A program made the position numbers and the translations under genes. A stretch of 32,414 bases of DNA from Ligilactobacillus murinus DSM 20452 = NBRC 14221 (GTDB taxonomy: Bacteria; Bacillota; Bacilli; Lactobacillales; Lactobacillaceae), in NCBI RefSeq assembly GCF_001591685.1, contig NZ_BCVJ01000022.1, positions 1-32,414 of the forward strand, written 5' to 3'. Below are positions 1 to 6,887 of this stretch, in pieces (position 1 is the stretch's first letter; every line of letters begins with the position of its first letter). The notes under the pieces were generated by a model. It was not told where the DNA came from. It ran no database searches and worked only from the letters and a program-made list of their open reading frames with translations.

Positions 1-10
1 TTTCCTCCTT
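1..10 (-). promoter_or_regulatory. Ribosome binding site of a gene beyond the left edge
   Basis: Read on the minus strand, the last bases of the window give AAGGAGGAAA, a near-perfect Shine-Dalgarno sequence, about 10 bases after the stop codon of the sugar permease. A further minus-strand gene therefore almost certainly starts just outside the window and is co-transcribed with the permease. For permeases of this family the partner is often a glycoside hydrolase or sugar kinase, but it cannot be seen here. Confidence 0.75.
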
Positions 11-12
11 TA

Positions 13-1290
13 TTATTTTTCTAAGGGTTGACCATTGACAAATTCGTTATCTTTTTTGATGATAAAGAAACCATAGATCCCAGTGAGCAATACGATCAAG
101 GCAATGATCTTGAAAGTCATACTGTAGCCCATGTTATCGCGCAAGATCCCAAGTGGTGTCGATAAGATGACCTGTCCTACTTGAGCAGCGATCTGAAAAC
201 CGATCATATAAAGCGTTGCTGATAGTTTGGTGTCAAAATGCAATGTGAAGTATCTAAAGATCGAGAGCACAAAGAGTGGAACTTCAAGCGAATGTAGCAT
301 CTTAACGCCAGAGATCACGATCGGATCAGTAATAAAGCCACAAAGTCCGATCCGTAAACACATGATCGCTGTTCCTAGTAAAAGGGTCTTTCTGACACCG
401 ATCTTTTTCATGAGAAGTGGAACTAAGCCTAACATCAAAGCCTCGACGAAAACTTGGATACTGTTCAAAGTCCCATAAGTTTGTTGGCCAACAGCATTGG
501 ATGAAAAGAGACTGGTATAAAATTCAGGAAACATTTGTTGATCAAAAACGTTATAAAAAGTCCAAGAAAACATCACAAAGAAGATGATCTGCCAGAGAAC
601 TTTGATCTTTAAGAGCCCCACCATGTCCTTTAACTTTGGCGTTGCATCGTCGCTTTTTAATTCATCGATCGCTTTTAAAGCAGCCCGTTCTTCTTTGGGG
701 CGCCAGAATAAGAGATCTAACAGTAAGCAGATCCCGATAAGTGAACCGCCGATGAAGTTTAGCCGAGGGTCTTTGACAAAGAGAAAGCCGGCAAGTAAGG
801 CTGAGATCGCATATCCAAATGAGCCCCAGGCCCGTGCTTGACCATAAGCAAAGCCAAAAACACGCGAAAAACGTTCAGTGGTTGCTTCTAAGACACCGAC
901 TGCCGAAAGATAAGCGGCCGATAAAAAGATCGCTCCGATCCAAGCACCTACGATAAAATGACTTTGAAGCAAAGGGGCATAAACAAAGATGAAAAAAGGA
1001 GCGATCAAAGTTGCTAAAATAGCATTAAAGATCAATAAATGTCGTTTGATAAATAATTTATCTTGGATCGTTCCGTAAAGAAACATCAAAACTAAACTAG
1101 CGATCGAGTTGATCGAAAAGATCGTTCCGACAGCACTACCTGAGAGCCCTAGCCCATTGTGCTCAGATGTTAACCACAATTGGAAAAAACTCCACCAAAT
1201 ACCCCATGAAGCAAAGAATAAGAGCATCGTAGTCGAACTCTGTAGATATGATGGATTTTTGAGTTCACGTAGTTTACGTTGTAATTCCAT
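13..1290 (-). CDS. Oligosaccharide:H+ symporter, MFS (LacY/RafB/CscB type)
   Basis: This is a twelve-helix permease of the major facilitator superfamily, about 425 residues, probably importing a di- or trisaccharide with protons across the cytoplasmic membrane. Signatures of the OHS family are clear: an N-terminal SWGIWWSFFQLWL-like first helix, GTIFSINSIASLVLMFLYG with QDKL after helix 2, ARAWGSFGYAIS at helix 5, FDQQMFPEFY in helix 7 and LHSLEVPLFVLSIFRY near helix 10. It resembles sucrose permease CscB at least as much as LacY; the substrate is not decided by sequence. I place the start at the ATG ending at 1290: GGAGGA lies 7 bases upstream, whereas the longer in-frame TTG (1305) lies inside that ribosome binding site. 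It is controlled by the LacI-type operators and cre box at 1318-1405, and a downstream gene follows off the edge. Confidence 0.9.
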   Translation of the reverse strand: MELQRKLRELKNPSYLQSSTTMLLFFASWGIWWSFFQLWLTSEHNGLGLSGSAVGTIFSINSIASLVLMFLYGTIQDKLFIKRHLLIFNAILATLIAPFFIFVYAPLLQSHFIVGAWIGAIFLSAAYLSAVGVLEATTERFSRVFGFAYGQARAWGSFGYAISALLAGFLFVKDPRLNFIGGSLIGICLLLDLLFWRPKEERAALKAIDELKSDDATPKLKDMVGLLKIKVLWQIIFFVMFSWTFYNVFDQQMFPEFYTSLFSSNAVGQQTYGTLNSIQVFVEALMLGLVPLLMKKIGVRKTLLLGTAIMCLRIGLCGFITDPIVISGVKMLHSLEVPLFVLSIFRYFTLHFDTKLSATLYMIGFQIAAQVGQVILSTPLGILRDNMGYSMTFKIIALIVLLTGIYGFFIIKKDNEFVNGQPLEK

Positions 1291-1317
1291 AACTTGTTCC
1301 TCCAAATATTGTATCTG

Positions 1318-1334
1318 TGTTAACCGGTTGACAT
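1318..1334. promoter_or_regulatory. LacI-family operator, proximal copy
   Basis: TGTTAACCGGTTGACAT is a near-palindrome with a central AACCGGTT, the usual form of a LacI/GalR-family site. It lies downstream of the -10 box of the permease promoter and is the exact reverse complement of the core of the distal copy at 1388-1405. The repressor gene is not in the window. Confidence 0.75.
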
Positions 1335-1339
1335 GTTAT

Positions 1340-1353
1340 TGTTAGCGCTTTCT
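1340..1353. promoter_or_regulatory. cre box (CcpA site)
   Basis: TGTTAGCGCTTTCT matches the cre consensus TGWNANCGNTNWCA at 13 of 14 positions; only the last base differs. It lies between the -10 box and the proximal LacI-type operator of the permease promoter, so CcpA would block transcription when a preferred sugar is present. Confidence 0.65.
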
Positions 1354-1364
1354 TGTATATTTAA

Positions 1365-1394
1365 GTTATAGCACGCCACCTCCGTTTATGTCAA
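1365..1394 (-). promoter_or_regulatory. Promoter of the sugar permease operon
   Basis: On the minus strand TTGACA (1389-1394) and TATAAC (1365-1370) are separated by 18 bases. The -35 box lies inside the distal operator, so repressor and RNA polymerase would compete directly. Confidence 0.7.
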
Positions 1395-1405
1395 CCGGTT
1401 AACAT
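1388..1405. promoter_or_regulatory. LacI-family operator, distal copy
   Basis: ATGTCAACCGGTTAACAT has the same AACCGGTT core as the proximal copy, in the opposite orientation, with centres about 70 bases apart. That is suitable for repression by looping. It overlaps the -35 box. Confidence 0.75.
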
Positions 1406-1412
1406 AAACTTA

Positions 1413-1449
1413 AAAAATAGAGCCACTGCAATGAGGTAGCTCTATTTTT
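1413..1449. terminator. Intrinsic terminator after the acetyltransferase genes
   Basis: An 11-bp stem AAAAATAGAGC (1413-1423) pairs with GCTCTATTTTT (1439-1449). Read on the minus strand it ends the acetyltransferase transcript, and the TAG stop codon of the GNAT pseudogene lies inside the stem. It insulates this unit from the permease promoter immediately downstream. Confidence 0.8.
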
Positions 1450-1995
1450 GGTGCTTATTTGCTAAATACTGTTCTCTAGTGATGACCCAGATCTTGACAT
1501 CAGTAGGGGAAAAATTATGTGTGATGTAGTTTGGAAAGATCCCTACTGGACGCATTCCGATCTTTTCTAAGACTCGACCACTATTAGGATTTTTTGTTGC
1601 ATGGACCGCATGGACTTGGGCTAAGTTAAGTTCATCAAAAGCCAAGGCTAACAAAGCACGGGCGGCTTCAGGGACGAGTCCTTGCCCCCAAAAGTTACGG
1701 TTGATCACATAACCAAGTTCAGCACTAAATGCAGTCAGATCCATCAAGCTGATCGTCCCGATGAATTTATTTGTATCGCGATAGACGATGCCCCATTTGC
1801 CATAAAGTGTGTAGCGCTCGCTTCTTTACTCTCATCTAAGGTCTGATGGGTGGGAAAGCTGAGCCACTTAGTAACTTGAGGATCACTAGCATATTCATAC
1901 ATATCCTTGGCATCAGTGAGACACACTGGACGTAAAACTAGCCTTTTTGTTTCGAGCTTAGCGGCTTTAGCAAATAAAAGTGGTTGTGGATTCAT
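1442..1995 (-). pseudogene. GNAT (RimJ/RimL-type) acetyltransferase, frameshifted
   Basis: Two overlapping reading frames together make one N-acetyltransferase of the Acetyltransf_3 type, about 184 residues. The first part (1995 down to about 1825) contains LETKRLVLRPV followed by DPQVTKWLSFPTH. The second part (to 1442) contains ELGYVINRNFWGQGLVPEAARALL, the acetyl-CoA binding segment, and NPNSGRVLEKIGM. The expected bridge YGKWGIVYRDTNKFIGTISL can be read only in the second frame, between about 1747 and 1806. A single-base shift therefore lies near 1815-1828, around the run GAAGCGAGCGC. The first frame stops at 1744 as TGATG with the ATG at 1745-1747, so reinitiation is conceivable but would give an N-terminally lacking protein. 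The start ATG overlaps the stop of the upstream acetyltransferase gene (ATGA). A sequencing error is the main alternative to a true pseudogene. Confidence 0.8.
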
Positions 1996-2600
1996 GAAAT
2001 ATCCCCCCAGTTGACCGGGGATTTTTTAAAATAATATTTATGATCGTGTTCAGTGATCTGGCGTAAAACACGGCAAGGGACCCCTACAGCAACGACATTT
2101 GCCGGCAAGTCCTTAGTAACGACGCTACCAGCACCTACGACAGTATTATCGCCGATCGAAACACCGGGTAAAACGATCACCCCAGCGCCAAGCCAGCAAT
2201 TTTTACCGATATGGATCGCTTGATTGTATTGATAGTTTTGTTTTCTTAATTCGGGCAAGATCGGGTGCCCAGCAGTTGCTAGTGTCACGTTAGGCCCAAA
2301 CATGGTGTGATCGCCCACATAGATATGAGTGTCATCAACAACGGTCAGATTGAAATTGGCATAGATGTGATCACCAAAATAACAATGCTTACCGCCAAAA
2401 TTAGCATGAAAAGGTGGTTCAAGGTAGCAATTGGGTCCGATCTTACCAAACATTTTTTGAAGCAAAGCTTGTCGTTTAGCTTGCTCACTAGGGCGGGTCT
2501 GGTTGAATTCATATAGTAGTTCTAAACATGCTGTTTGTTTAGCTACGAGCGCTTCATCAGTCGGTAAGTAAAGTTCGCCTGTATGTAATTTTTCTTGCAT
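1992..2600 (-). CDS. Maltose/galactoside O-acetyltransferase, left-handed beta-helix
   Basis: A cytoplasmic sugar O-acetyltransferase of the LacA/Maa family, transferring acetyl from acetyl-CoA to a sugar hydroxyl. At 202 residues it has the family's usual length. The N-terminal helical Mac domain (residues about 1-60, with MQEKLHTGELYLPTD) is followed by hexapeptide repeats (YFGDHIYANFNLTVVDD, IHIGKNCWLGAGVIVLPGVSIGDN, VVGAGSVVTKDLPANVVAVGVP). The catalytic His is visible in LATAGHPI. GAGGAT lies about 8 bases before the ATG. The stop overlaps the start of the GNAT pseudogene (ATGA), so the two were translationally coupled. Its position near a LacY-type permease recalls lacYA, but a terminator and a separate promoter lie between them. 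Confidence 0.9.
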   Translation of the reverse strand: MQEKLHTGELYLPTDEALVAKQTACLELLYEFNQTRPSEQAKRQALLQKMFGKIGPNCYLEPPFHANFGGKHCYFGDHIYANFNLTVVDDTHIYVGDHTMFGPNVTLATAGHPILPELRKQNYQYNQAIHIGKNCWLGAGVIVLPGVSIGDNTVVGAGSVVTKDLPANVVAVGVPCRVLRQITEHDHKYYFKKSPVNWGDIS

Positions 2601-2632
2601 TTTTTCACATCCTCAAAAAAATATTTTTCCAA

Positions 2633-2661
2633 ATTATACGCTTTCATATTAGGAAAGACAA
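2633..2661 (-). promoter_or_regulatory. Promoter of the O-acetyltransferase gene
   Basis: On the minus strand TTGTCT (2656-2661) is followed after 17 bases by a consensus TATAAT (2633-2638), about 35 bases ahead of the ATG. Confidence 0.7.
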
Positions 2662-2703
2662 GCAATTACAATGTTATTTTTAAAATTTTAATTAATTTTC
2701 TGA

Positions 2704-2732
2704 TTGTGTTTTAATTTAGAGTGTGCTAAACT
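2704..2732 (+). promoter_or_regulatory. Promoter of the leader-peptide/MHS transporter unit
   Basis: TTGTGT (2704-2709), a 17-base spacer and TAAACT (2727-2732), with an extended -10 TGC directly before it. It is divergent from the acetyltransferase promoter. No other convincing promoter is seen between the terminator at 2934 and the transporter at 3010. Confidence 0.5.
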
Positions 2733-2764
2733 CTGACTATCAAATTTAAGTGAGGCGAAAAAAG

Positions 2765-2827
2765 ATGAGTACTGTTACCAAACAAATGCAAAACAACAGC
2801 ATTATTATTATTCGGATCATTTTGTAG
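2765..2827 (+). CDS. Putative Ile-rich leader peptide (20 residues)
   Basis: A 20-codon ORF with a ribosome binding site (GAGG at 2752-2755, 9 bases before the ATG). Six of its 20 residues are Ile; they lie at the C terminus as NNSIIIIRIIL before TAG, with four consecutive ATT codons at 2801-2812. The stop codon is followed at once by two mutually exclusive hairpins and an intrinsic terminator, and then by the MHS transporter gene. This is the layout of an amino-acid-responsive leader in which ribosome pausing at Ile codons could change RNA folding. It could also be a free-standing small peptide gene with its own terminator. I do not know a family for it. Confidence 0.55.
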   Translation: MSTVTKQMQNNSIIIIRIIL

Positions 2828-2874
2828 GTGGTGCGGATAGTTTGGCCTGTCTGCATCACCGAGATGCAGACAGG
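2827..2874 (+). promoter_or_regulatory. Competing RNA hairpins after the leader ORF
   Basis: GGTGGTGC (2827-2834) can pair with GCATCACC (2853-2860), 8 pairs with one G-T. Alternatively CCTGTCTGCATC (2846-2857) pairs perfectly over 12 bp with GATGCAGACAGG (2863-2874), with the 5-base loop ACCGA. The two structures share bases 2853-2857 and exclude each other. The first begins at the last base of the leader stop codon, so a terminating ribosome would cover it. Confidence 0.6.
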
Positions 2875-2891
2875 AGCAGGCTCGACTTTTG

Positions 2892-2934
2892 GGCGTAGCG
2901 ACTGTTTGACAACAATAGTCGCTACGCCTTTTTT
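2892..2934 (+). terminator. Intrinsic terminator or attenuator
   Basis: GGCGTAGCGACT (2892-2903) pairs perfectly with AGTCGCTACGCC (2917-2928) and is followed by six T. It lies between the leader ORF and the MHS transporter gene, 75 bases before the latter. No strong upstream competitor for its 5' arm is seen; only CGACT (2883-2887) repeats part of it. Confidence 0.85.
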
Positions 2935-3009
2935 GTAGCTTAAATCAAAAAAGGGGGACAGAACAAATATTAGAACTATAGATCACATACTAAAGGGGAG
3001 GAATTGATC

Positions 3010-4320
3010 ATGGTGGAATCAGAATCGAAATTGTCAGAAACAGAAGTTGTTAGAAGTTCAGTCAAGACGGTGATCTTGGCTTCGATGATCGGAACAGCCG
3101 TTGAATTTTTTGATTTTTATGCGTATGGAACAGCTGCGGCAGCGTATTTTCCTAAAGTCTTTTTTCCACAGATGACGCCATTGCTGGCGACTGTCTTGAG
3201 TTTATTGACATTTGGGGTCGCCTTTGTAGCCCGGCCGGTAGGATCATTTTTATTTGGACACTTTGGGGATAGTTTGGGACGCAAGAAGACCTTGGTGCTA
3301 TCCATGCTAGTGATGGGCGTCTCAACGATCGCGATCGGCTTTTTGCCAGGTTATAGCAGTGTCGGTGTCTTTGGAGCTTTGTTATTATGTGCTTGTCGTT
3401 TTGTGCAAGGTATCGGGCTTGGCGGAGAATGGTCAGGGGCGGTATTAGTTGCAACTGAAAATGCACCAGCTGATAAACGAGCTTTATATGGAGCCTTTCC
3501 TGAAGTTGGCGCTCCGATCGGCTTTTTCCTTTGTAACGGGCTGTTTTTTGTGCTTGAAAAAACGTTGAACGCCCAACAGATGTTAGCCTTTGGTTGGCGG
3601 ATCCCGTTTTTGGTCTCAGCTGTTTTAGTGGTGATCGGACTTTATGTGCGTCACCATCTGCAAGAAACGCCATTATTCCAGCTGGCACAAGAAAATGATA
3701 CGACAACTAAGACCCCATTGAAGGAATTATTTTCCAATTACTGGAAAGATATCGTCAAAGGAACATTTATCATGGGGGGAACATATGCGATGTTTTATAC
3801 TTTGACGACGTGGTCTTTAGCGTATGCGACGACAGCACTGGGCTTTAGTCATTCGGAGATGTTATTATTTTTGATGGGAGCGATCGTTGAATTTGCAGTC
3901 TTGATCATGACGACTTCGATGTTGGCTGATAAGATCGGACGTAAGAAAGTATTGTTGACCGCGACTGTTGGATTAGTTGTTTTTTCGTTAGTCTTTCCGT
4001 ATTTTTTAAGTGGTCAGCATAATGTTTGGGGGATGTTTTTATTTTTAGGTGTTGGCTTTGTCATCATGGGAACTTTATATGGACCTGTGGGAGCCGTGTT
4101 ACCTGAACTTTTCCCGACCAAAGTTCGTTATTCAGGTGCAGGGATCACTTACAATCTAGCTGCAGTTGTGGGCGCTGCAGTAGCACCTTCAGTAACGACG
4201 TGGTTGATCGCCAGCTTTGGGGCACATGCAGCGGGACTTTATATGTTTGTCTTAGCGGTTGCCTCTGTTGTAGCTTGGTTGACGACTAAAGAGACAAAAG
4301 ACGTCGACTATACTAAATAA
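3010..4320 (+). CDS. MHS-family MFS transporter (ShiA/YhjE/ProP-like)
   Basis: A twelve-helix transporter of the metabolite:H+ symporter family, about 436 residues, in the cytoplasmic membrane. Typical features are TAVEFFDFYAYGTAAA in helix 1, the helix 2-3 loop GHFGDSLGRKKTL, CRFVQGIGLGGEWSGAVLVATENAP in helices 4-5, RIPFLVSA in helix 6, and the second-half loop ADKIGRKKVL. Family substrates include shikimate, alpha-ketoglutarate, proline/betaine and other small acids; sequence alone does not choose. ATG 3010 has GGGGAGG 8 bases upstream; the in-frame TTG at 3004 is only two bases from that site and is rejected. It appears to depend on read-through of the terminator at 2892-2934, which would link its expression to the Ile-rich leader, perhaps because it carries a branched-chain amino-acid-related acid. 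That link is inference. Confidence 0.9.
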   Translation: MVESESKLSETEVVRSSVKTVILASMIGTAVEFFDFYAYGTAAAAYFPKVFFPQMTPLLATVLSLLTFGVAFVARPVGSFLFGHFGDSLGRKKTLVLSMLVMGVSTIAIGFLPGYSSVGVFGALLLCACRFVQGIGLGGEWSGAVLVATENAPADKRALYGAFPEVGAPIGFFLCNGLFFVLEKTLNAQQMLAFGWRIPFLVSAVLVVIGLYVRHHLQETPLFQLAQENDTTTKTPLKELFSNYWKDIVKGTFIMGGTYAMFYTLTTWSLAYATTALGFSHSEMLLFLMGAIVEFAVLIMTTSMLADKIGRKKVLLTATVGLVVFSLVFPYFLSGQHNVWGMFLFLGVGFVIMGTLYGPVGAVLPELFPTKVRYSGAGITYNLAAVVGAAVAPSVTTWLIASFGAHAAGLYMFVLAVASVVAWLTTKETKDVDYTK

Positions 4321-4391
4321 AATGTGAAAAAGCGATCACCTCTGTAAAAATAACGGTATCCTACTCATGATGCCTAAATACATGTAAAAAA

Positions 4392-4418
4392 GTCGGAGTG
4401 TTTCTCTCCGGCTTTTTT
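4392..4418 (+). terminator. Intrinsic terminator after the MHS transporter
   Basis: GTCGGAG (4392-4398) pairs with CTCCGGC (4406-4412, one G-T) and is followed by six T. Confidence 0.8.
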
Positions 4419-4474
4419 GCGTGAAAAGAAAGTGGATTTCATGATATTGTTATTTAAAAAGCGAAAGGAATGCG

Positions 4475-5617
4475 ATGGAGATGATGACTTTAGAGCAACA
4501 ATTGTCAAATTTAGCTAAAGAGGGTTGGGATAAGCGCAGTTTACGTTATTATCGGCAAAGTTGTCGCCAGCAAGCTAACGATACGCTAGCTAGTTGGCAA
4601 GAGATCCATCAAGTTGGGACGCCACTATATACCAAGATGTTAAAGCGCTCTTTGTTGCCAACACGCTTGAAGATCCAGTTAGTCTTAAATCATTTAGGAA
4701 CATATGTAGATGAACATAACTTTTTACAACTTGCCCCGATGGCTAAATATCATATTTGGACTGATCTTGCACCATTAGCTGAATTTAATGTTTTTTTTAG
4801 AGCATTAGTCTTGCGCTTATATGGAAGAGCGCCTAAAAATAGGCAACCGTTAGCTCAAGAAAATTCTGATCTTGCTCGCCGGTTAAATCTTTTCCGGGGT
4901 TATCTCGATCGGCAAGCCATCAGTTATTTACGACAAACATATCCTTTTTTGCCTAATGATTTTTGGCGTTTAGCAGTTTATGCTAAGCGATGTGGCGTGG
5001 AGCTGGATTTTGAGACTGGGGCAAATTATCATAATCGTCACTTAGCTAAACAAATTGACTTTGTACCAGAAAATATGAAGGTGCAACTGGCTAAAAACTC
5101 GAGCTACGGGTATTTTTCGCGGCTCAACGATGCACGAATGGTGGAATTTATCATCAATATCGATACGCTGGAGTTTGTCAGTCAGTGGAACGTGATCAAG
5201 CAGGAAAAAACAGGGAGATTTTGTTCAGATCCTGAAAAATACCAAGTCTCAGAATTGCGAGCTTTAGCGGATACCGAATCTTTTAATTATGGGATCCCAC
5301 ATGGAAAAGGGCGCGTACCATGGCGCTATCGTTATTCGCATGGCAATCTTGATGGGGTCAATCCACTTGAATCTGATCTACGAAAGCAGGCGAAGAAATT
5401 TTGGCGTGCAGATGGTGATGCGAGAAAAAAAGTGAACGGTTACGGCGATCTTGTCAATAGTAATGGTATCGCTGACATTTTATGTTGGCAAAATGTTTCA
5501 CGTGAAAATCGCTTAGCGCTATATCGTGACTACACTAGTTGGTTATATCAGACAAAACGGTCATCTACGGGGATATTTCGCTATTATGCTTTACATAGTA
5601 GTGGAGAAAATGTATAA
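4475..5617 (+). CDS. Unrecognised 380-residue cytoplasmic protein
   Basis: I do not recognise this protein with confidence; it may belong to a Lactobacillales-specific domain of unknown function such as DUF3114. It has no signal peptide and no membrane helix. The N-terminal half is basic and helical, rich in Arg, Leu and Gln. The C-terminal half contains EKTGRFCSDPEKYQVSELRA, SFNYGIPHGKGRVPWRYRYS and NGYGDLVNSNGIADILCW, with many aromatic residues. The start ATG 4475 has AAAGGA about 5 bases upstream; ATG 4481 is also possible. It is followed after 22 bases by the PadR gene, whose promoter lies in its 3' end, so it may be a separate unit. Nothing in the neighbourhood fixes a role. Confidence 0.75.
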   Translation: MEMMTLEQQLSNLAKEGWDKRSLRYYRQSCRQQANDTLASWQEIHQVGTPLYTKMLKRSLLPTRLKIQLVLNHLGTYVDEHNFLQLAPMAKYHIWTDLAPLAEFNVFFRALVLRLYGRAPKNRQPLAQENSDLARRLNLFRGYLDRQAISYLRQTYPFLPNDFWRLAVYAKRCGVELDFETGANYHNRHLAKQIDFVPENMKVQLAKNSSYGYFSRLNDARMVEFIINIDTLEFVSQWNVIKQEKTGRFCSDPEKYQVSELRALADTESFNYGIPHGKGRVPWRYRYSHGNLDGVNPLESDLRKQAKKFWRADGDARKKVNGYGDLVNSNGIADILCWQNVSRENRLALYRDYTSWLYQTKRSSTGIFRYYALHSSGENV

Positions 5618-5618
5618 T
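5590..5618 (+). promoter_or_regulatory. Promoter of padR operon with candidate PadR operator
   Basis: TTTACA (5590-5595), a 17-base spacer and consensus TATAAT (5613-5618), with TG one base before the -10. The -10 box overlaps the stop codon of the preceding gene. An inverted repeat, TACAT (5592-5596) with ATGTA (5610-5614), lies across the promoter. PadR repressors commonly bind ATGT/ACAT-type repeats, so autoregulation is plausible. Confidence 0.7.
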
Positions 5619-5639
5619 CGGGACGTAGGGGGATGAGCT

Positions 5640-5996
5640 ATGAATAATTCACAACTGTTGAAAGGAACGTTGGAGGGCTGTGTCTTATTGGTGATCAGCC
5701 AACAAGAAGTTTATGGCTACGAATTAGTTACCAAGCTACAGCATTTAGGCTTTTTTGATCTCAGTGCAGGAACGGTCTATCCTCTTTTACAAAAACTAGA
5801 AAGACAAGGATATTTGGAAAGTCAGTTACGTGCGTCAAATGAGGGACCAAAGCGAAAGTATTATCACTTAACTGCTAGTGGTCAAAGGCAGATCCAAAAT
5901 TTTATTACTGATTGGCAACAACTTACAGCGACCGTAACAGCGGTCATCGAACAGACAGGGGGAAGCAAAGATGGAGCCATTGAGCGAAAAAAATAA
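5640..5996 (+). CDS. PadR-family transcriptional regulator
   Basis: A 118-residue winged-helix regulator of the PadR family. It reads LLKGTLEGCVLLVISQQEVYGYELVTKLQ, the characteristic first helices, then LSAGTVYPLLQKLERQGYLES, the recognition helix and wing, then GPKRKYYHLTASGQRQI, the family's second signature. The short C-terminal helix fits the small PadR-s1 class. A GGGGG site lies 7 bases before the ATG. Its 3' end overlaps the membrane protein gene that follows by 26 bases, a common pairing in which PadR represses an adjacent membrane protein or transporter. It likely controls its own promoter at 5590-5618. Confidence 0.92.
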   Translation: MNNSQLLKGTLEGCVLLVISQQEVYGYELVTKLQHLGFFDLSAGTVYPLLQKLERQGYLESQLRASNEGPKRKYYHLTASGQRQIQNFITDWQQLTATVTAVIEQTGGSKDGAIERKK

Positions 5997-6738
5997 CCAG
6001 CTGCGCGAAAAATTAACGCGTGAGAATCGAAAGTATTATGAAAATCTTTTGTTATATTTGCGAATAAAAGGTAAAGATGAGCTAGTAACAGAAGCGGTAT
6101 TGTTAGAGATCTTACAGGATATGCTCGAAGCGCAAGCAAACGGACGATCAGCGCAACAATATTTTGGCGCTGATCCTAAAGTAGCAGCAGATGAACTAGT
6201 AACTGAAATAAATGGTGCTAAGCAAGCAAACTTAAAAGAAAATTTGAGTCTGAACGTATTTATCTTTTGCTTAATAACATTATTAGCGTTTACGCATACT
6301 GAGATCAATGTTATCGCATATATGATCGAGATAGTCGGGATGGTCATCTTACTCAATATCACGCTTACTTTGCTAGCTACTGATGCTTTCAAGCGTGTTT
6401 CGTGGCGGAGCTATTTAGGCGTTGGGGTAGCATTTATGGTCTACGTAGGGGTATTGTTATTGAGTGACTACTTTACGCCAAAAACTTTGATCTATCCTCT
6501 TGGTCCCGCAACATTGTGGGGGATCGGGGCGTTATTTGTGATCTATCTGGTGCTATATTTTAAGTGGAACGATCACTTTAGTAGTGGGCTTTTCTACATT
6601 GGAGCTTTAGCTTTTGCGGCGACCTTGGTCCATCTACCACTCACAGGTAATATCTTTCAGACACTTTGGGGCCAAGTAAGTTTACTGGTGATGCTTGCAC
6701 TGATCTTAACAGTCAAAGCATTCAAATTCAAAAAATAA
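5971..6738 (+). CDS. DUF1129-family membrane protein
   Basis: A 255-residue membrane protein. The soluble N-terminal region (residues about 1-85) carries LTRENRKYYENLLLYLRIKGK, ILQDMLEAQANGRSAQQYFG and a helical stretch, the pattern of DUF1129 proteins of Lactobacillales. Five or six hydrophobic segments follow (for example VFIFCLITLLAF, AYMIEIVGMVILLNITLTLL, YLGVGVAFMVYVGVLLLSDY, LWGIGALFVIYLVLYF and a C-terminal pair), ending in a Lys-rich tail. Its ribosome binding site GGGGGAAG lies inside padR, so the two are translationally coupled. The function is unknown; proteins beside PadR regulators often respond to envelope or drug stress. Confidence 0.8.
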   Translation: MEPLSEKNNQLREKLTRENRKYYENLLLYLRIKGKDELVTEAVLLEILQDMLEAQANGRSAQQYFGADPKVAADELVTEINGAKQANLKENLSLNVFIFCLITLLAFTHTEINVIAYMIEIVGMVILLNITLTLLATDAFKRVSWRSYLGVGVAFMVYVGVLLLSDYFTPKTLIYPLGPATLWGIGALFVIYLVLYFKWNDHFSSGLFYIGALAFAATLVHLPLTGNIFQTLWGQVSLLVMLALILTVKAFKFKK

Positions 6739-6849
6739 ATATAAACTCTGTCACCTACAAACTTTACTTAAAACTGGTGGCCTAAGAGCTTTGGACAATT
6801 GGTAAAGAAAAAAGAAGTGATCTGATAAGTAGTCACCAACAACCAAAAA

Positions 6850-6884
6850 GGAACTGAGACTCATAGAGTTTCAGTTCCTTTTTT
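6850..6884. terminator. Bidirectional intrinsic terminator
   Basis: GGAACTGAGACTC (6850-6862) pairs with GAGTTTCAGTTCC (6866-6878) with one mismatch, followed by six T and preceded by AAAAA. It can end both the plus-strand padR operon and the minus-strand macrodomain gene, which converge here. Confidence 0.85.
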
Positions 6885-6887
6885 AGT

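Noticed and set aside
1291-1305. Longer TTG start of the sugar permease at 1305
   Set aside because: The TTG is part of the ribosome binding site that serves ATG 1290.
2765-3010. T-box riboswitch upstream of the MHS transporter
   Set aside because: No T-box sequence (TGGNACCGCG-like) or stem I features are seen; the leader-peptide layout explains the region better.
3152-3706. 184-codon minus-strand frame inside the MHS transporter gene
   Set aside because: It is antisense to a clear transporter; its residues are an odd Arg/Gln/Ser-rich mixture without family features.
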